Shown piece after piece: positions 44,543-57,665 of a stretch of 64,000 nt of DNA. The DNA is taken from positions 5,191,218 to 5,255,217 of the forward strand of contig CM019068.1 of NCBI GenBank assembly GCA_009667805.1. Reading direction: 5' to 3'. Positions within the stretch are counted from its first letter, which is position 1. Each line of letters opens with the position of its first letter. The translations under genes were made by a program, and so were the position numbers. This stretch comes from Leptobrachium leishanense. Taxonomy: Eukaryota > Chordata > Amphibia > Anura > Megophryidae. The notes beneath the pieces are model-generated. The model saw nothing but the letters and a program-made list of their open reading frames with translations. It was not told the DNA's origin and searched no databases.

Positions 44543-45241
44543 CAGCTATTCAAAGACAATCGAAAAGTCACCGCACGATCAGTGACTTTTCTTTCCCTGC
44601 ATTTCGGCGCAATTCGGCGATCCTACTTCGCCGATGCTGCGGTGTATTCAGCAAGCACCCCAGGGCTGCTGTACTGCACGGAAAACCCGCCGCAAATCCG
44701 ACGAACACTCACTGCAAAACCCGACGAACACTCACCGAACAATCACCGAAACCCACAGAAACAGCTGGATTAACCCCCCGGAGAAACACGACTAGCCACC
44801 GATCACAGCGCAGAGCAGCCGCCGGAAAGACCCACAACCGCAGACGAACAAGGTGACAAAATAAAAAACAGTTTGCTTGAATGTTTGAAAAGTGAAATGA
44901 TGTTTGTAAAAAAAACTACTAAACGAAAATGTCTGGAATTTACACATAAAATCCAATGAATGATAATAAAAAGGCTGTTACAGTAAAAAGAAAAGACGAT
45001 TTAAAAAAAAACGATAAATTTTCTTTGCCCAAAAAATACCCAAAAATGCCAAAAAGATCCTAAAAAATCTTTTTGCTGCAGAATATAATAATAAGCAGTT
45101 TATTAGATATTGGATTATATCGGGAATATTTTTAACATTGAAACCTATGGGATTCGCCTGAATAAACCTGCTGATTGAACCCACTGAACAGCAGGGAAAT
45201 TCGGCAACTTTTCACTGCTGGTTTGTGTTCTCTGAATAGAC

Positions 45242-47055
45242 AATACACAAAAGTCTCAATGTCAGGCGCCACCTACTGGTTTCTTATGAGAATGTCTTCC
45301 CAATGGATTTCACTGAATGTAGTGACAGTGAGTGGGATAGGGATTGTGGTGATGAAACAGTTCAGTATGTTATTGTTGACCTATACAGAAGTCCAGGGTG
45401 GGCTAGATCAGCAGCTCGTCTCCATTCAGTAGAGGAAATATCCCAATTCCTCAAATAGAGGCATATGAAAAAAACAGTGTGGTGGGACAGGCGCTTCTTC
45501 CAGCCAGTGGGGGTGTTCTTTAAGATGTTCCCTCTATTTAGATGGGGTCCAGCCCTCAAATAAAACAGAAACAAATATATTGCACAGTATGTCAGGTAGA
45601 TATATGAATAAACCCCTTTAGGGAGAATTGACTCACATTTTTCAGTGTCTCAAGATCAGACACTAGATGTAACAGCAGCTTTAGGAATGCCGGATTCCCC
45701 TTACAGTACTCCAGCGCCTTCTTTCCGCTCCTCAGCAGCAATCCAGGATTGTAGCAGTAAAAGTGAAGATCAGCACGTAGGGGGTGTAAGATTAATTCAT
45801 TTATTAAGGTAAAAAATATAATTTCAATATAAAAAATGCATCTAAACGCGTTTCGCCGTATGAAGCCGCTTCCTCCATGGATGCCAATGTTTTCACAGTC
45901 CTGCTGTACCTATAAATAGTCTTTTTGGAGGTTCCAGCTTTAAGGTTGATTTATATTGGAGGTGCTATACACTAGAGCAAGTAACATGTAAAACTAATAG
46001 TGCCATATAAAGGGGAATTGCCAGTGTGCACTCTTGAGAGTATTCAGCTAAAAAATATAGCAACTATTTAGTAAGGTGCAGTGTGCTGAGGTTCCAAAGT
46101 GGGGAACAGATGTACAATGGTGCCTGCTAATGGAGCAGGAGAAGTTGTTCAAAACTCCGAGCGCTAAGCACTATGTGATGTATTTGTGTGTTGTTTCTTA
46201 TTAGATAAATCTCCTATATATAAAGGATGAGAACGCTCCTTTTCTACCATAACTGTCCTTATCTACCACACATGCTAATTGCATTCTCATCCTTTATATG
46301 TAGGAGATTTATCTAATAAGAAACAACACACAAATACATCACATAGTGCTTAGCGTTCAGTTGTTTTGAACAACTTCTCCTGCTCCATTAGCAGGCACCA
46401 TTGTACATCTGCTCCCCACTTTGGAACCTCAGCACACTGCACCTTACTAAATAGTTGCTATATTTTTTAGCTGAATACTCTTAAGAGTGCACACTGGCAA
46501 TTCCCCTATATATGGCATTATTAGTTTTACATATTACTTGCTCTAGTGTATAGCACTCCAATCTAAATCAACCTTATAGCTGGAACCGCGCTCTAGTGCA
46601 TAACACTCCAACCTAAATCAACCTTACAGCTGGAACCGCCAAAAAGACTATTTATAGGTATAGCAGGACTGTGAAAACATTGGCATCTACTGAGGAAGCG
46701 GCTTCATACGGCGAAACGCGTTTAGATGCACTTTTTATATTGAAATTATATTTTTTACCTTAATAAATGAATTAATCTTACACCCCCTGCGTGCTGATCT
46801 TCACTTTTACTGCTACAATCCTGGATTGCTGCTGAGGAGCGGAAAGAGGGCGCTGGAGTACTGTAAGGGGAATCCGGCATTCCTAAAGCTGCTGTTACAT
46901 CTAGTGTCTGATCTTGAGACACTGAAAAATGTGAGTCAATTCTCCCTAAAGGGGTTTATTCATATATCTACCTGACATACTGCGCAATATATTTGTTTCT
47001 GTTTTATTTGAGGGCTGGACCCCATCTAAATAGAGGGAACATCTTAAAGAACACA
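45242..47055. mobile_element. 1.8-kb foldback with 8-bp target duplication
   Basis: GAATAGAC is repeated at 45234-45241 and 47056-47063; copy 1 of the host element shows the single site. The insert consists of a unique left part (45242-45510) and two inverted arms of about 720-770 bases (about 45511-46230 and 46284-47054) around a spacer of about 50 bases. Each arm has a hammerhead-like motif with GGCGAAACGCGTTTAG. No transposase was seen. The duplication length points to a hAT-type integration, the arm content to PLE sequence. Confidence 0.8.
46683..46729 (+). other. Hammerhead-like motif, best copy
   Basis: GCATCTA (46683-46689) can pair with TAGATGC (46723-46729). Between them are CTGAGGA, a hairpin region, GAAA and CGCGTT, the order of conserved blocks in a type I hammerhead ribozyme with a minimal third stem. 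There is one extra A after CTGAGGA and the middle stem is short. The left-arm counterpart (inverse, about 45900-45850) has lost the CTGAGGA block. Confidence 0.45.
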
Positions 47056-47257
47056 GAATAGACGAAGCATTGCTTCTCTATGGGGAGTCACTGCCCTTTA
47101 ACAGGCACCGAACAGGCACCGTATGTGCAGGCAATTCGTTAGGATTTGGAGAACTGTCTGCTCTCTGAATAGCCGAATGGCCAGGAAAGGTAACCGTGCC
47201 CTGAATATCACTGTTCAGTTACCTTTCGGGTCAGATCAACTCTCTTTGAATAACCCT

Positions 47258-50200
47258 AAATGGGTTTTATGATGTGTGTTTTATAATGGGGTTTTACAAG
47301 GTGGATTTTATAATGGGTTATATAGTGGGTTTTATAATGTGTTAATATTATGGGTTTTATATTTATTTATTTATAAAGTGTTTTACCAGGAAGGATACAT
47401 TGAGATTTCTCTCGTTTTCAAGTATGTCCTTATATGATTGTTTTATATTGTGGGTTTTATAATGTATTTTATAATGGGGGTTTATAATGTGGGTTTTGTA
47501 ATGTGTTTTATAATGTGGGTTTTTTAATGGGGGATTTAAAATTGGTTTATAATCTAGGTTTTATAATGGGTTTCATAATATGGATTTTATAATGGGTTAT
47601 ACAGTATAATGGGTTTTTTAATGTTTATTTTATAATGGGTTTTATATAATGGGTTTTATAATGTGGATTTTATAATGGGTTATATAATGGGTTTTTTAAT
47701 GTTTATTTTACAGTGGGTTTTATAATGGATTTTATGATGTATTTTAAAATATGGGTTTTTTAATGGGGGTTTTATAATGTTTGTTTTATAATGTGAGTTA
47801 GGGTTTGTTTTATATTGTGGGTTTTATAATGGATTTTATAAATTTTATAATGCATTTTATAATCTGGGTTCTATAATGGGTTTTATAATGGGGTTTATAA
47901 TGGGGTTTTATAATGGGTTGTATAATGGGTTGTATAATAGGGTTTATAATGGGGTTTATAATGGGTTTTATAATGTGGGTTTTATAATGGGGTTTTTTAT
48001 AATGGATTATATAATGTTGGATTTATAATGGGGGTTCTATAATGGGTTTTATTTTGGGGTTTTAATAGTGGGTTTATAATGGGTTTTATAAAGGATGTTT
48101 TATTATGGGTTTTATGATTTGTGTTTTATAATGGGGTTTTACAATGTGGATTTTATAATGGGTTTGTAAAGGGTGTTTTATAATGTGGGTTAGGGTTTGT
48201 TTTATATTGTGGGTTTTATAATGTATTTTATAATGTGGGTTTTAGAATGGGTTTTATAATGGGTTGTATAATGGGGTTTATAATGGGGGTTTTATAATGT
48301 GTTTTATAATGTGTGTTTTTTAATGGGGGGATTTAAAATGAGTTTTATAATGTATGTTTTATAATGGTTTTTTTAAAGGGTTTTATAATATGGATTTTAT
48401 AATGGGTTTTATAATGGGGTTTTTAATGTGGATTTTATAATGGGTTTTATAATGTGGGTTTTATAATGAGGTGATTTATAATGGGTTAAATAATGTGAGT
48501 TTTAATATGTTTTTTTATAATTGGGATTTTATAATCTGAGTTAGGGTTTGTTTTATATTGTGGGTTTTATAATTGATTTTATAATGTGGGTTTTATAATG
48601 GGATTATAATGTGGGTTTTATAATGGGGGGTTATAATTGGGGTTTTATAATATGTGTTAGGGTTTGGGTTTGTTTTATATTGTGGGTTTTATAATGTATT
48701 TTATAATGTGGGTTTTATAATGAGTTTATAATGTGGGTTTTATAAAGTGGGTTTTATAATGGGCTTTATAATGTGCATTTTACAATGGGGTTTTATAATG
48801 TGTTTTATAATGTGGATTTTATAATGGGTTATATTATGGTTTTTTTATGTGGATTTAATAATGGGTTTTATAATGTGGGTTTTAAAATGGGGTTTATAAT
48901 GGGTTTTATAATGGGTTATATAATGTTTTTTTTATGTGGATTTTATAATGGGTTTTATAATGTCTGTTTTATAATGGGTTATATAATGTGGATTTTATAA
49001 TGGGTTTTATAATGTGGGTTTTATAATGAGGGGGTTTATAATGGGTTTTATAATATGTATTTTATAATGGGTTATATTATGGGTTTTTTAATGTGGATTT
49101 AATAATGGGTTTTATAATGTGAGTTTTATAATGGGTTATATAATGTGGATTTTATAATATGGGTTTTATAATGTTTTTTTAAAATGTGAGTTAGGGTTTG
49201 GGTTTGTTTTATATTGTGTGTTTTATAATGGGTTGTATAATGGGGATTTATAATGTGGGTTGTATATTGGGGGTTTATAATTGGTTTTATAATGTAGGTT
49301 TTAAAATGGGTTATATACTGGGTTTTATAATGTGGATTTTATAATGGATTTCATAAGGTGTTTTTTTTAATGAGTTATATAAGAATTTTATAATATGGAT
49401 TTTATAATAGGTTTTATAATGAGGAGTTATAATGGGGGTTTTATAGTGTTTGTTTTATAATGTGAGTTAGGATTAGGGTTTTTCTTTTATATTGTGGGTT
49501 CTATAATGGGTTTTATGATGTATTTTATCATGTGAGTTTTATAATTGGTATTATAATGTTTCTTTTATAATGTGAGTTAGTGTTTGTTTTATATAGTGGG
49601 TTTTATAATGAGTTTTATAATGTGGGGTTTATAATGTGTGTTTTTTAATGGAGCGGATCTGTAATGGGTTTTATAATGGGGGTTTATAATGGATTTTATA
49701 TTGTGGTTTTTATAATGGGTTTTATAATGTGGATTTTATAATGAGGGGTTAATAATGTGTTTTATAATGTGGGTTTTATAATGTGAGTTAGGGTTTGCTT
49801 TATATTGTGGGTTTTAAAATTGGTTTTATAATGGGTTTTATAATGTGGGTTTAATTGGTTTTATAATGTGGATTTTAAAATGAGGGTTTTATACTGTTTG
49901 TTTTATAATGTGAGTTAGGGTTTGTTTTATATTGTGGGTTTTATAATGGGTTCTATAATGTATTTTATATTGTGGATTTTTAATGGGTTTTATAATGTGG
50001 GTTTTATAATGAGTTTTATAATGGGGGGTTTTAATGGGGGGTTTAATAATGGGTTTTGTAATGTGGGTTTTATATTGTGCGTTTTATAATGGGTTTTATA
50101 ATGTGTGCTTTATAATGTGTTTTATAATGTGTGTTTTATAATGTGTGCTTTATAATGGGTTTTATAATGGAGGTTTTCATAATGTGTTTTATAATGTGTT

Positions 50201-50290
50201 CTTTATAATGGGTTTTATAATGTGGGTTTTATAATGTGCGTTTTATAATGGGTTTTATAATGGAGGTTTTATAAGGTGTTTATTTTGTAA
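47258..50290. repeat. 13-14-bp satellite, main block
   Basis: About 3 kb of tandem TTTTATAATGGG / TTTTATAATGTGGG units with many point changes and short inserts. Occasional GTGAGTTAGGGTTTG segments recur at intervals (for example 47794, 48195, 48538, 49188 and 49914), which suggests a longer secondary period. One retroposon tail is inserted at 47355-47430. Confidence 0.93.
47355..47430 (-). repeat. Retroposon tail with (TTTA)n
   Basis: TTTATTTATTTATAAAGTGT, then TTTTACCAGGAAGGATACAT and CTCGTTTTCAAGTATGTCCT, matching 50646-50728 and, inverted, 25738-25832. It sits inside the satellite. Confidence 0.8.
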
Positions 50291-50645
50291 TGCTAAAATA
50301 ATCTAGTTACAGGTTACGTTAGTGCTAGTGTTCCTTTAACATGAACGCATTCACATTCTCAGGAAGTGAAAGAAAAGACGAAGAAACAATATAAATTCCC
50401 ATGTGGAATGACCAGGATTTGTGCAATGATACAATCATCAAAGTCACAATTATAGAGAAACACAAATAAGGAGCCATCAAAAACCTGCTACCCCGTCCCT
50501 GGACACCACCGTCTGGGACCTCTCACTACAATATACCCCGGGTAGTGCCACATCTTTTCCACCAGGTGGCGGCATGTAACCTCCTATACCTGAAAGGGCA
50601 GATTAAGACAATGACAAATACACAGCTTTATTGACTTTATTTTGA
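50291..50645. other. No recognised feature between two satellites
   Basis: This is the only non-repetitive stretch between the two satellites. No motif was recognised. Confidence 0.4.
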
Positions 50646-50728
50646 TGTTTATTTATTTATTTGCAAAGTATTTTACCAGGAAGGATACATTGAGATTTCT
50701 CTCGTTTTCAAGTATGTCCTGGGTTCGA
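50646..50728 (-). repeat. Retroposon tail with (TTTA)n
   Basis: The third copy of the tail, with TTTATTTATTTGCAAAGTAT and the CTGGGTTCGAGAGCATTGA extension shared with 25738. It directly precedes the satellite's left flank. Confidence 0.8.
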
Positions 50729-50850
50729 GAGCATTGAAATGTTGTGTTTTATTTGAATATATCTGCAGTATTCTCGCTGTAAAGGGTGGGTGGACAGGGC
50801 TTAATTCCACAGCATTAGACGTAGCCCTCCCACTCCTGGGTGAAAACAGC

Positions 50851-53800
50851 GTCACGTTAATGCGTTATAGTTATGGTTTAGTTTATTACAGTGTGTTGTT
50901 TGTTTGTTTGTTCATTGTGCAGCTTTGTTGTTGGTTTCTGTTAGCTCTGTATGACGGGTACGGTACATATAATAGAAGCCGCTCTGTGACCCCGGAGTGA
51001 ATACAGTGTCACGTTAATGCGTTATAGTTATGGTTTAGTTTATTACAGTGTGTTGTTTGTTTGTTTGTTCATTGTGCAGCTTTGTTGTTGGTTTCTGTAG
51101 CTCTGTATGACGGTACATATAAATAGAAGCCGCTCTGTGACCCCGGAGTGAATACAGTGTCATGTTAATGTGTTATAGTTATGGTTTAGTTTATTACAGT
51201 GTGTTGTTTGTTTGTTTGTTTGTTCATTGTGCAGCTTTGTTGTTGGTTTCTGTAGCTCTGTATGACGGTACATATAAATAGAAGCCGCTCTATGACCCCG
51301 GAGTGAATACAGTGTCACGTTAATGCGTTATAGTTATGGTTTAGTTTATTACAGTGTGTTGTTTTGTTTGTTTGTTCATTGTGCAGCTTTGTTGTTGGTT
51401 TCTGTAGCTCTGTATGACGGTACATATAAATAGAAGCCGCTCTGTGACCCCGGAGTGAATACAGTGTCACGTTAATGTGTTATAGTTATGGTTTAGTTTA
51501 TTACAGTGTGTTGTTTTGTTTGTTTGTTCGTTGTGCGGCTTTGTTGTTGGTTTCTGTAGCTCTGTATGACGGTACATATAAATAGAAGCCGCTCTGTGAC
51601 CCCGGAGTGAATACAGCGTCACGTTAATGTGTTATAGTTATGGTTTAGTTTATTACAGTGTGTTGTTGTTTGTTTGTTCATTGTGCAGCTTTGTTGTTGG
51701 TTTCTGTAGCTCTGTATGACGGTACATATAAATAGAAGCCGCTCTGTGACCCCGGAGTGAATACAGTGTCACGTTAATGTGTTATAGTTATGGTTTAGTT
51801 TATTACAGTGTGTTGTTTGTTTGTTTGTTCATTGTGCAGCTTTGTTGTTGGTTTCTGTAGCTCTGTATGACGGTACATATAAATAGAAGCCGCTCTGTGA
51901 CCCCGGAGTGAATACAGTGTCACGTTAATGTGTTATAGTTATGGTTTAGTTTATTACAGTGTGTGTTTGTTTGTTTGTTTGTTCATTGTGCAGCTTTGTT
52001 GTTGGTTTCTGTAGCTCTGTATGACGGTACATATAAATAGAAGCCGCTCTATGACCCCGGAGTGAATACAGTGTCACGTTAATGTGTTATAGTTATGGTT
52101 TAGTTTATTACAGTGTGTTGTTTTGTTTGTTTGTTCGTTGTGCGGCTTTGTTGTTGGTTTCTGTAGCTCTGTATGAAGGTACATATAAATAGAAGCCGCT
52201 CTGTGACCCCGGAGTGAATACAGTGTCACGTTAATGTGTTATATTTATGGTTTAGTTATTACAGTGTGTTGTTGTTTGTTTGTTCATTGTGCAGCTTTGT
52301 TGTTGGTTTCTGTAGCTCTGTATGACGGTACATATAAATAGAAGCCGCTCTGTGACCCCGGAGTGAATACAGTGTCACGTTAATGTGTTATAGTTATGGT
52401 TTAGTTTATTACAGTGTGTTGTTTGTTTGTTTGTTCGTTGTGCGGCTTTGTTGTTGGTTTCTGTAGCTCTGTATGACGGTACATATAAATAGAAGCCGCT
52501 CTGTGACCCCGGAGTGAATACAGTGTCACGTTAATGTGTTATAGTTATGGTTTAGTTTATTACAGTGTGTTGTTTGTTTGTTTGTTCGTTGTGCAGCTTT
52601 GTTGTTGGTTTCTGTAGCTCTGTATGACGGTACATATAAATAGAAGCCGCTCTGTGACCCCGGAGTGAATACAGTGTCACGTTAATGTGTTATAGTTATG
52701 GTTTAGTTTATTACAGTGTGTTGTTTGTTTGTTTGTTCGTTGTGCAGCTTTGTTGTTGGTTTCTGTAGCTCTGTATGACGGTACATATAAATAGAAGCCG
52801 CTCTATGACCCCGGAGTGAATACAGTGTCACGTTAATGTGTTATAGTTATGGTTTAGTTTATTACAGTGTGTTGTTTGTTTGTTCATTGTGCGGCTTTGT
52901 TGTTGGTTTCTGTAGCTCTGTATGACGGTACATATAAATAGAAGCCGCTCTGTGACCCCGGAGTGAATACAGTGTCACGTTAATGTGTTATAGTTATGGT
53001 TTAGTTTATTACAGTGTGTTGTTTGTTTGTTTGTTCGTTGTGCAGCTTTGTTGTTGGTTTCTGTAGCTCTGTATGAAGGTACATATAAATAGAAGCCGCT
53101 CTGTGACCCCGGAGTGAATACAGTGTCACGTTAATGCGTTATAGTTATGGTTTAGTTTATTACAGTGTGTTGTTTGTTTGTTTGTTCATTGTGCGGCTTT
53201 GTTGTTGGTTTCTGTAGCTCTGTATGAAGGTACATATAAATAGAAGCCGCTCTATGACCCCGGAGTGAATACAGCGTCACGTTAATGCGTTATAGTTATG
53301 GTTTAGTTTATTACAGTGTGTTGTTTTGTTTGTTTGTTTGTTCATTGTGCAGCTTTGTTGTTGGTTTCTGTAGCTCTGTATGACGGTACATATAAATAGA
53401 AGCCGCTCTGTGACCCCGGAGTGAATACAGTGTCACGTTAATGCGTTATAGTTATGGTTTAGTTTATTACAGTGTGTTGTTTTGTTTGTTTGTTCGTTGT
53501 GTAGCTTTGTTGTTGGTTTCTGTAGCTCTGTATGAAGGTACATATAAATAGAAGCCGCTCTGTGACCCCGGAGTGAATACAGTGTCACGTTAATGCGTTA
53601 TAGTTATGGTTTAGTTTATTACAGTGTGTTGTTTTGTTTGTTTGTTCGTTGTGCGGCTTTGTTGTTGGTTTCTGTAGCTCTGTATGAAGGTACATATAAA
53701 TAGAAGCCGCTCTGTTATCCCGGAGTGAATACAGCGTCACGTTAATGCGTTATAGTTATGGTTTAGTTTATTACAGTGTGTTGTTTGTTTGTTTGTTCAT

Positions 53801-56800
53801 TGTGCGGCTTTGTTGTTGGTTTCTGTAGCTCTGTATGACGGTACATATAAATAGAAGCCGCTCTGTGACCCCGGAGTGAATACAGTGTCACGTTAATGTG
53901 TTATAGTTATGGTTTAGTTTATTACAGTGTGTTGTTTTGTTTGTTTGTTCGTTGTGCAGCTTTGTTGTTGGTTTCTGTAGCTCTGTATGACGGTACATAT
54001 AAATAGAAGCCGCTCTGTTATCCCGGAGTGAATACAGTGTCACGTTAATGTGTTATAGTTATGGTTTAGTTTATTACAGTGTGTTGTTTGTTTGTTTGTT
54101 TGTTCATTGTGCGGCTTTGTTGTTGGTTTCTGTAGCTCTGTATGACGGTACATATAAATAGAAGCCGCTCTGTGACCCCGGAGTGAATACAGTGTCACGT
54201 TAATGCGTTATAGTTATGGTTTAGTTTATTACAGTGTGTTGTTTGTTTGTTTGTTCGTTGTGCGGCTTTGTTGTTGGTTTCTGTAGCTCTGTATGAAGGT
54301 ACATATAAATAGAAGCCGCTCTGTGACCCCGGAGTGAATACAGTGTCATGTTAATGTGTTATAGTTATGGTTTAGTTTATTACAGTGTGTTTTTGTTTGT
54401 TTGTTTGTTCGTTGTGCGGCTTTGTTGTTGGTTTCTGTAGCTCAGTATGAAGGTACATATAAATAGAAGCCGCTCTGTGACCCCGGAGTGAATACAGCGT
54501 CACGTTAATGTGTTATAGTTATGGTTTAGTTTATTACAGTGTGTTGTTTTGTTTGTTTGTTCGTTGTGCAGCTTTGTTGTTGGTTTCTGTAGCTCTGTAT
54601 GAAGGTACATATAAATAGAAGCCGCTCTGTTATCCCGGAGTGAATACAGTGTCACGTTAATGTGTTATAGTTATGGTTTAGTTTATTACAGTGTGTTGTT
54701 TGTTTGTTTGTTTGTTCATTGTGCGGCTTTGTTGTTGGTTTCTGTATCTCTGTATGACGGTACATATAAATAGAAGCCGCTCTGTGACCCCGGAGTGAAT
54801 ACAGTGTCACGTTAATGCGTTATAGTTATGGTTTAGTTTATTACAGTGTGTTGTTTGTTTGTTTGTTCGTTGTGCGGCTTTGTTGTTGGTTTCTGTAGCT
54901 CTGTATGAAGGTACATATAAATAGAAGCCGCTCTGTGACCCCGGAGTGAATACAGTGTCATGTTAATGTGTTATAGTTATGGTTTAGTTTATTACAGTGT
55001 GTTGTTTTGTTTGTTTGTTTGTTCGTTGTGCGGCTTTGTTGTTGGTTTCTGTAGCTCAGTATGAAGGTACATATAAATAGAAGCCGCTCTGTGACCCCGG
55101 AGTGAATACAGTGTCACGTTAATGTGTTATAGTTATGGTTTAGTTTATTACAGTGTGTTGTTTTGTTTGTTTGTTCATTGTGCAGCTTTGTTGTTGGTTT
55201 CTGTAGCTCAGTATGAAGGTACATATAAATAGAAGCCGCTCTGTGACCCCGGAGTGAATACAGTGTCACGTTTATGTGTTATAGTTATGGTTTAGTTTAT
55301 TACAGTGTGTTGTTTGTTTGTTTGTTCATTGTGCAGCTTTGTTGTTGGTTTCTGTAGCTCAGTATGAAGGTACATATAAATAGAAGCCGCTCTGTGACCC
55401 CGGAGTGAATACAGTGTCACGTTTATGTGTTATAGTTATGGTTTAGTTTATTACAGTGTGTTGTTTTGTTTGTTTGTTTGTTCATTGTGCGGCTTTGTTG
55501 TTGGTTTCTGTAGCTCTGTATGACGGTACATATAAATAGAAGCCGCTCTATGACCCCGGAGTGAATACAGTGTCATGTTAATGTGTTATAGTTATGGTTT
55601 AGTTTATTACAGTGTGTTGTTTTGTTTGTTTGTTCATTGTGCAGCTTTGTTGTTGGTTTCTGTAGCTCTGTATGACGGTACATATAAATAGAAGCCGCTC
55701 TGTGACCCCGGAGTGAATACAGTGTCACGTTAATGTGTTATAGTTATGGTTTAGTTTATTACAGTGTGTTGTTTTGTTTGTTTGTTCATTGTGCAGCTTT
55801 GTTGTTGGTTTCTGTAGCTCTGTATGACGGTACATATAAATAGAAGCCGCTCTATGACCCCGGAGTGAATACAGTGTCACGTTAATGTGTTATAGTTATG
55901 GTTTAGTTTTACAGTGTTGTTTGTTTGTTTGTTTGTTCATTGTGCAGCTTTGTTGTTGGTTTCTGTAGCTCTGTATGAGGTACATATAAATAGAAGCCGC
56001 TCTGTGACCCCGGAGTGAATACAGTGTCACGTTAATGTGTTATAGTTATGGTTTAGTTTTTACAGTGTGTGTTTTGTTGTTTTGTTTGTTCGTTGTGCGG
56101 CTTTGTTGTTGGTTTCTGTAGCTCAGTATGAAGGTACATATAAATAGAAGCCGCTCTGTGACCCCGGAGTGAATACAGTGTCACGTTAATGTGTTATAGT
56201 TATGGTTTAGTTTATTACAGTGTGTTGTTTTGTTTGTTTGTTCATTGTGCAGCTTTGTTGTTGGTTCTGTAGCTCAGTATGAAGGTACATATAAATAGAA
56301 GCCGCTCTGTGACCCCGGAGTGAATACAGTGTCACGTTTATGTGTTATAGTTATGGTTTAGTTTATTACAGTGTGTTTGTTGTTTTGTTGTTCATTGTGC
56401 AGCTTTGTTGTTGGTTTCTGTAGCTCAGTATGAAGGTACATATAAATAGAAGCCGCTCTGTGACCCCGGAGTGAATACAGTGTCACGTTAATGTGTTATA
56501 GTTATGGTTTAGTTATTACAGTGTGTTGTTTTGTTTGTTTGTTCATTGTGCAGCTTTGTTGTTGGTTTCTGTAGCTCAGTATGAAGGTACATATAATAGA
56601 AGCCGCTCTGTGACCCCGAGTGAATACAGTGTCACGTTTATGTGTTATAGTTATGGTTTAGTTTATTACAGTGTGTTGTTTGTTTGTTTGTTCATTGTGC
56701 GGCTTTGTTGTTGGTTTCTGTAGCTCTGTATGACGGTACATATAAATAGAAGCCGCTCTATGACCCCGGAGTGAATACAGTGTCACGTTAATGTGTTATA

Positions 56801-57665
56801 GTTATGGTTTAGTTTATTACAGTGTGTTGTTTTGTTGTTTGTTCATGTGCATTTGTTGTTTTGTTTGGTTTCTGTAGCTCTGTATGACGGTACATATAAA
56901 TAGAAGCCGCTCTGTGACCCCGGAGTGAATACAGTGTCACGTTAATGTGTTATAGTTATGGTTTAGTTTATTACAGTGTGTTGTTTTGTTTGTTTGTTTG
57001 TTCATTGTGCAGCTTTGTTGTTGGTTTCTGTAGCTCTGTATGACGGTACATATAAATAGAAGCCGCTCTATGACCCCGGAGTGAATACAGTGTCACGTTA
57101 ATGTGTTATAGTTATGGTTTAGTTTATTACAGTGTGTTGTTTTGTTTGTTTGTTTGTTCATTGTGCAGCTTTGTTGTTGGTTTCTGTAGCTCTGTATGAA
57201 GGTACATATAAATAGAAGCCGCTCTGTGACCCCGGAGTGAATACAGTGTCACGTTAATGTGTTATAGTTATGGTTTAGTTTATTACAGTGTGTTGTTTGT
57301 TTGTTTGTTCGTTGTGCAGCTTTGTTGTTGGTTTCTGTAGCTCTGTATGAAGGTACATATAAATAGAAGCCGCTCTGTGACCCCGGAGTGAATACAGTGT
57401 CACGTTAATGTGTTATAGTTATGGTTTAGTTTATTACAGTGTGTTGTTTTGTTTGTTTGTTTGTTCATTGTGCAGCTTTGTTGTTGGTTTCTGTAGCTCT
57501 GTATGAAGGTACATATAAATAGAAGCCGCTCTGTGACCCCGGAGTTAATACAGTGTCACGTTAATGTGTTATAGTTATGGTTTAGTTTATTACAGTGTGT
57601 TGTTTTGTTTGTTTGTTCATTGTGCGGCTTTGTTGTCGGTTTCTGTAGCTCTGTATGACCGTACA
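50851..57665 (+). repeat. 152-bp satellite, 44 units, each with a TATA box
   Basis: The unit begins GTCACGTTAATG, followed by GTTATAGTTATGGTTTAG, TTTATTACAGTGTGTTG, a (GTTT)n run of variable length, GCTTTGTTGTTGGTTTC, TGTAGCTCTGTATGACGG, TACATATAAATAGAAGCCGC, and TGACCCCGGAGTGAATACAG. I count 44 full units plus a broken last one at 57650. Most length variation is in the GTTT run. Units differ at a few diagnostic sites (GTGACCCC/ATGACCCC/GTTATCCC; GACGG/GAAGG; GCAGC/GCGGC). Open frames in it are not genes. Confidence 0.95.

Larger units (their letters stand above)
44543..47257 (-). mobile_element. CAGGGTTATTC-type element, copy 2, with insert
   Basis: In inverse orientation to 22168-23078. 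The ends are CAGCTATTCAAAGACAATCG (44543) and TCTCTTTGAATAACCCT (47257). All blocks of copy 1 can be followed in reverse order, interrupted only by 45242-47055. Satellite lies on both sides, so it inserted into the array. No clean target duplication was seen. Confidence 0.8.
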
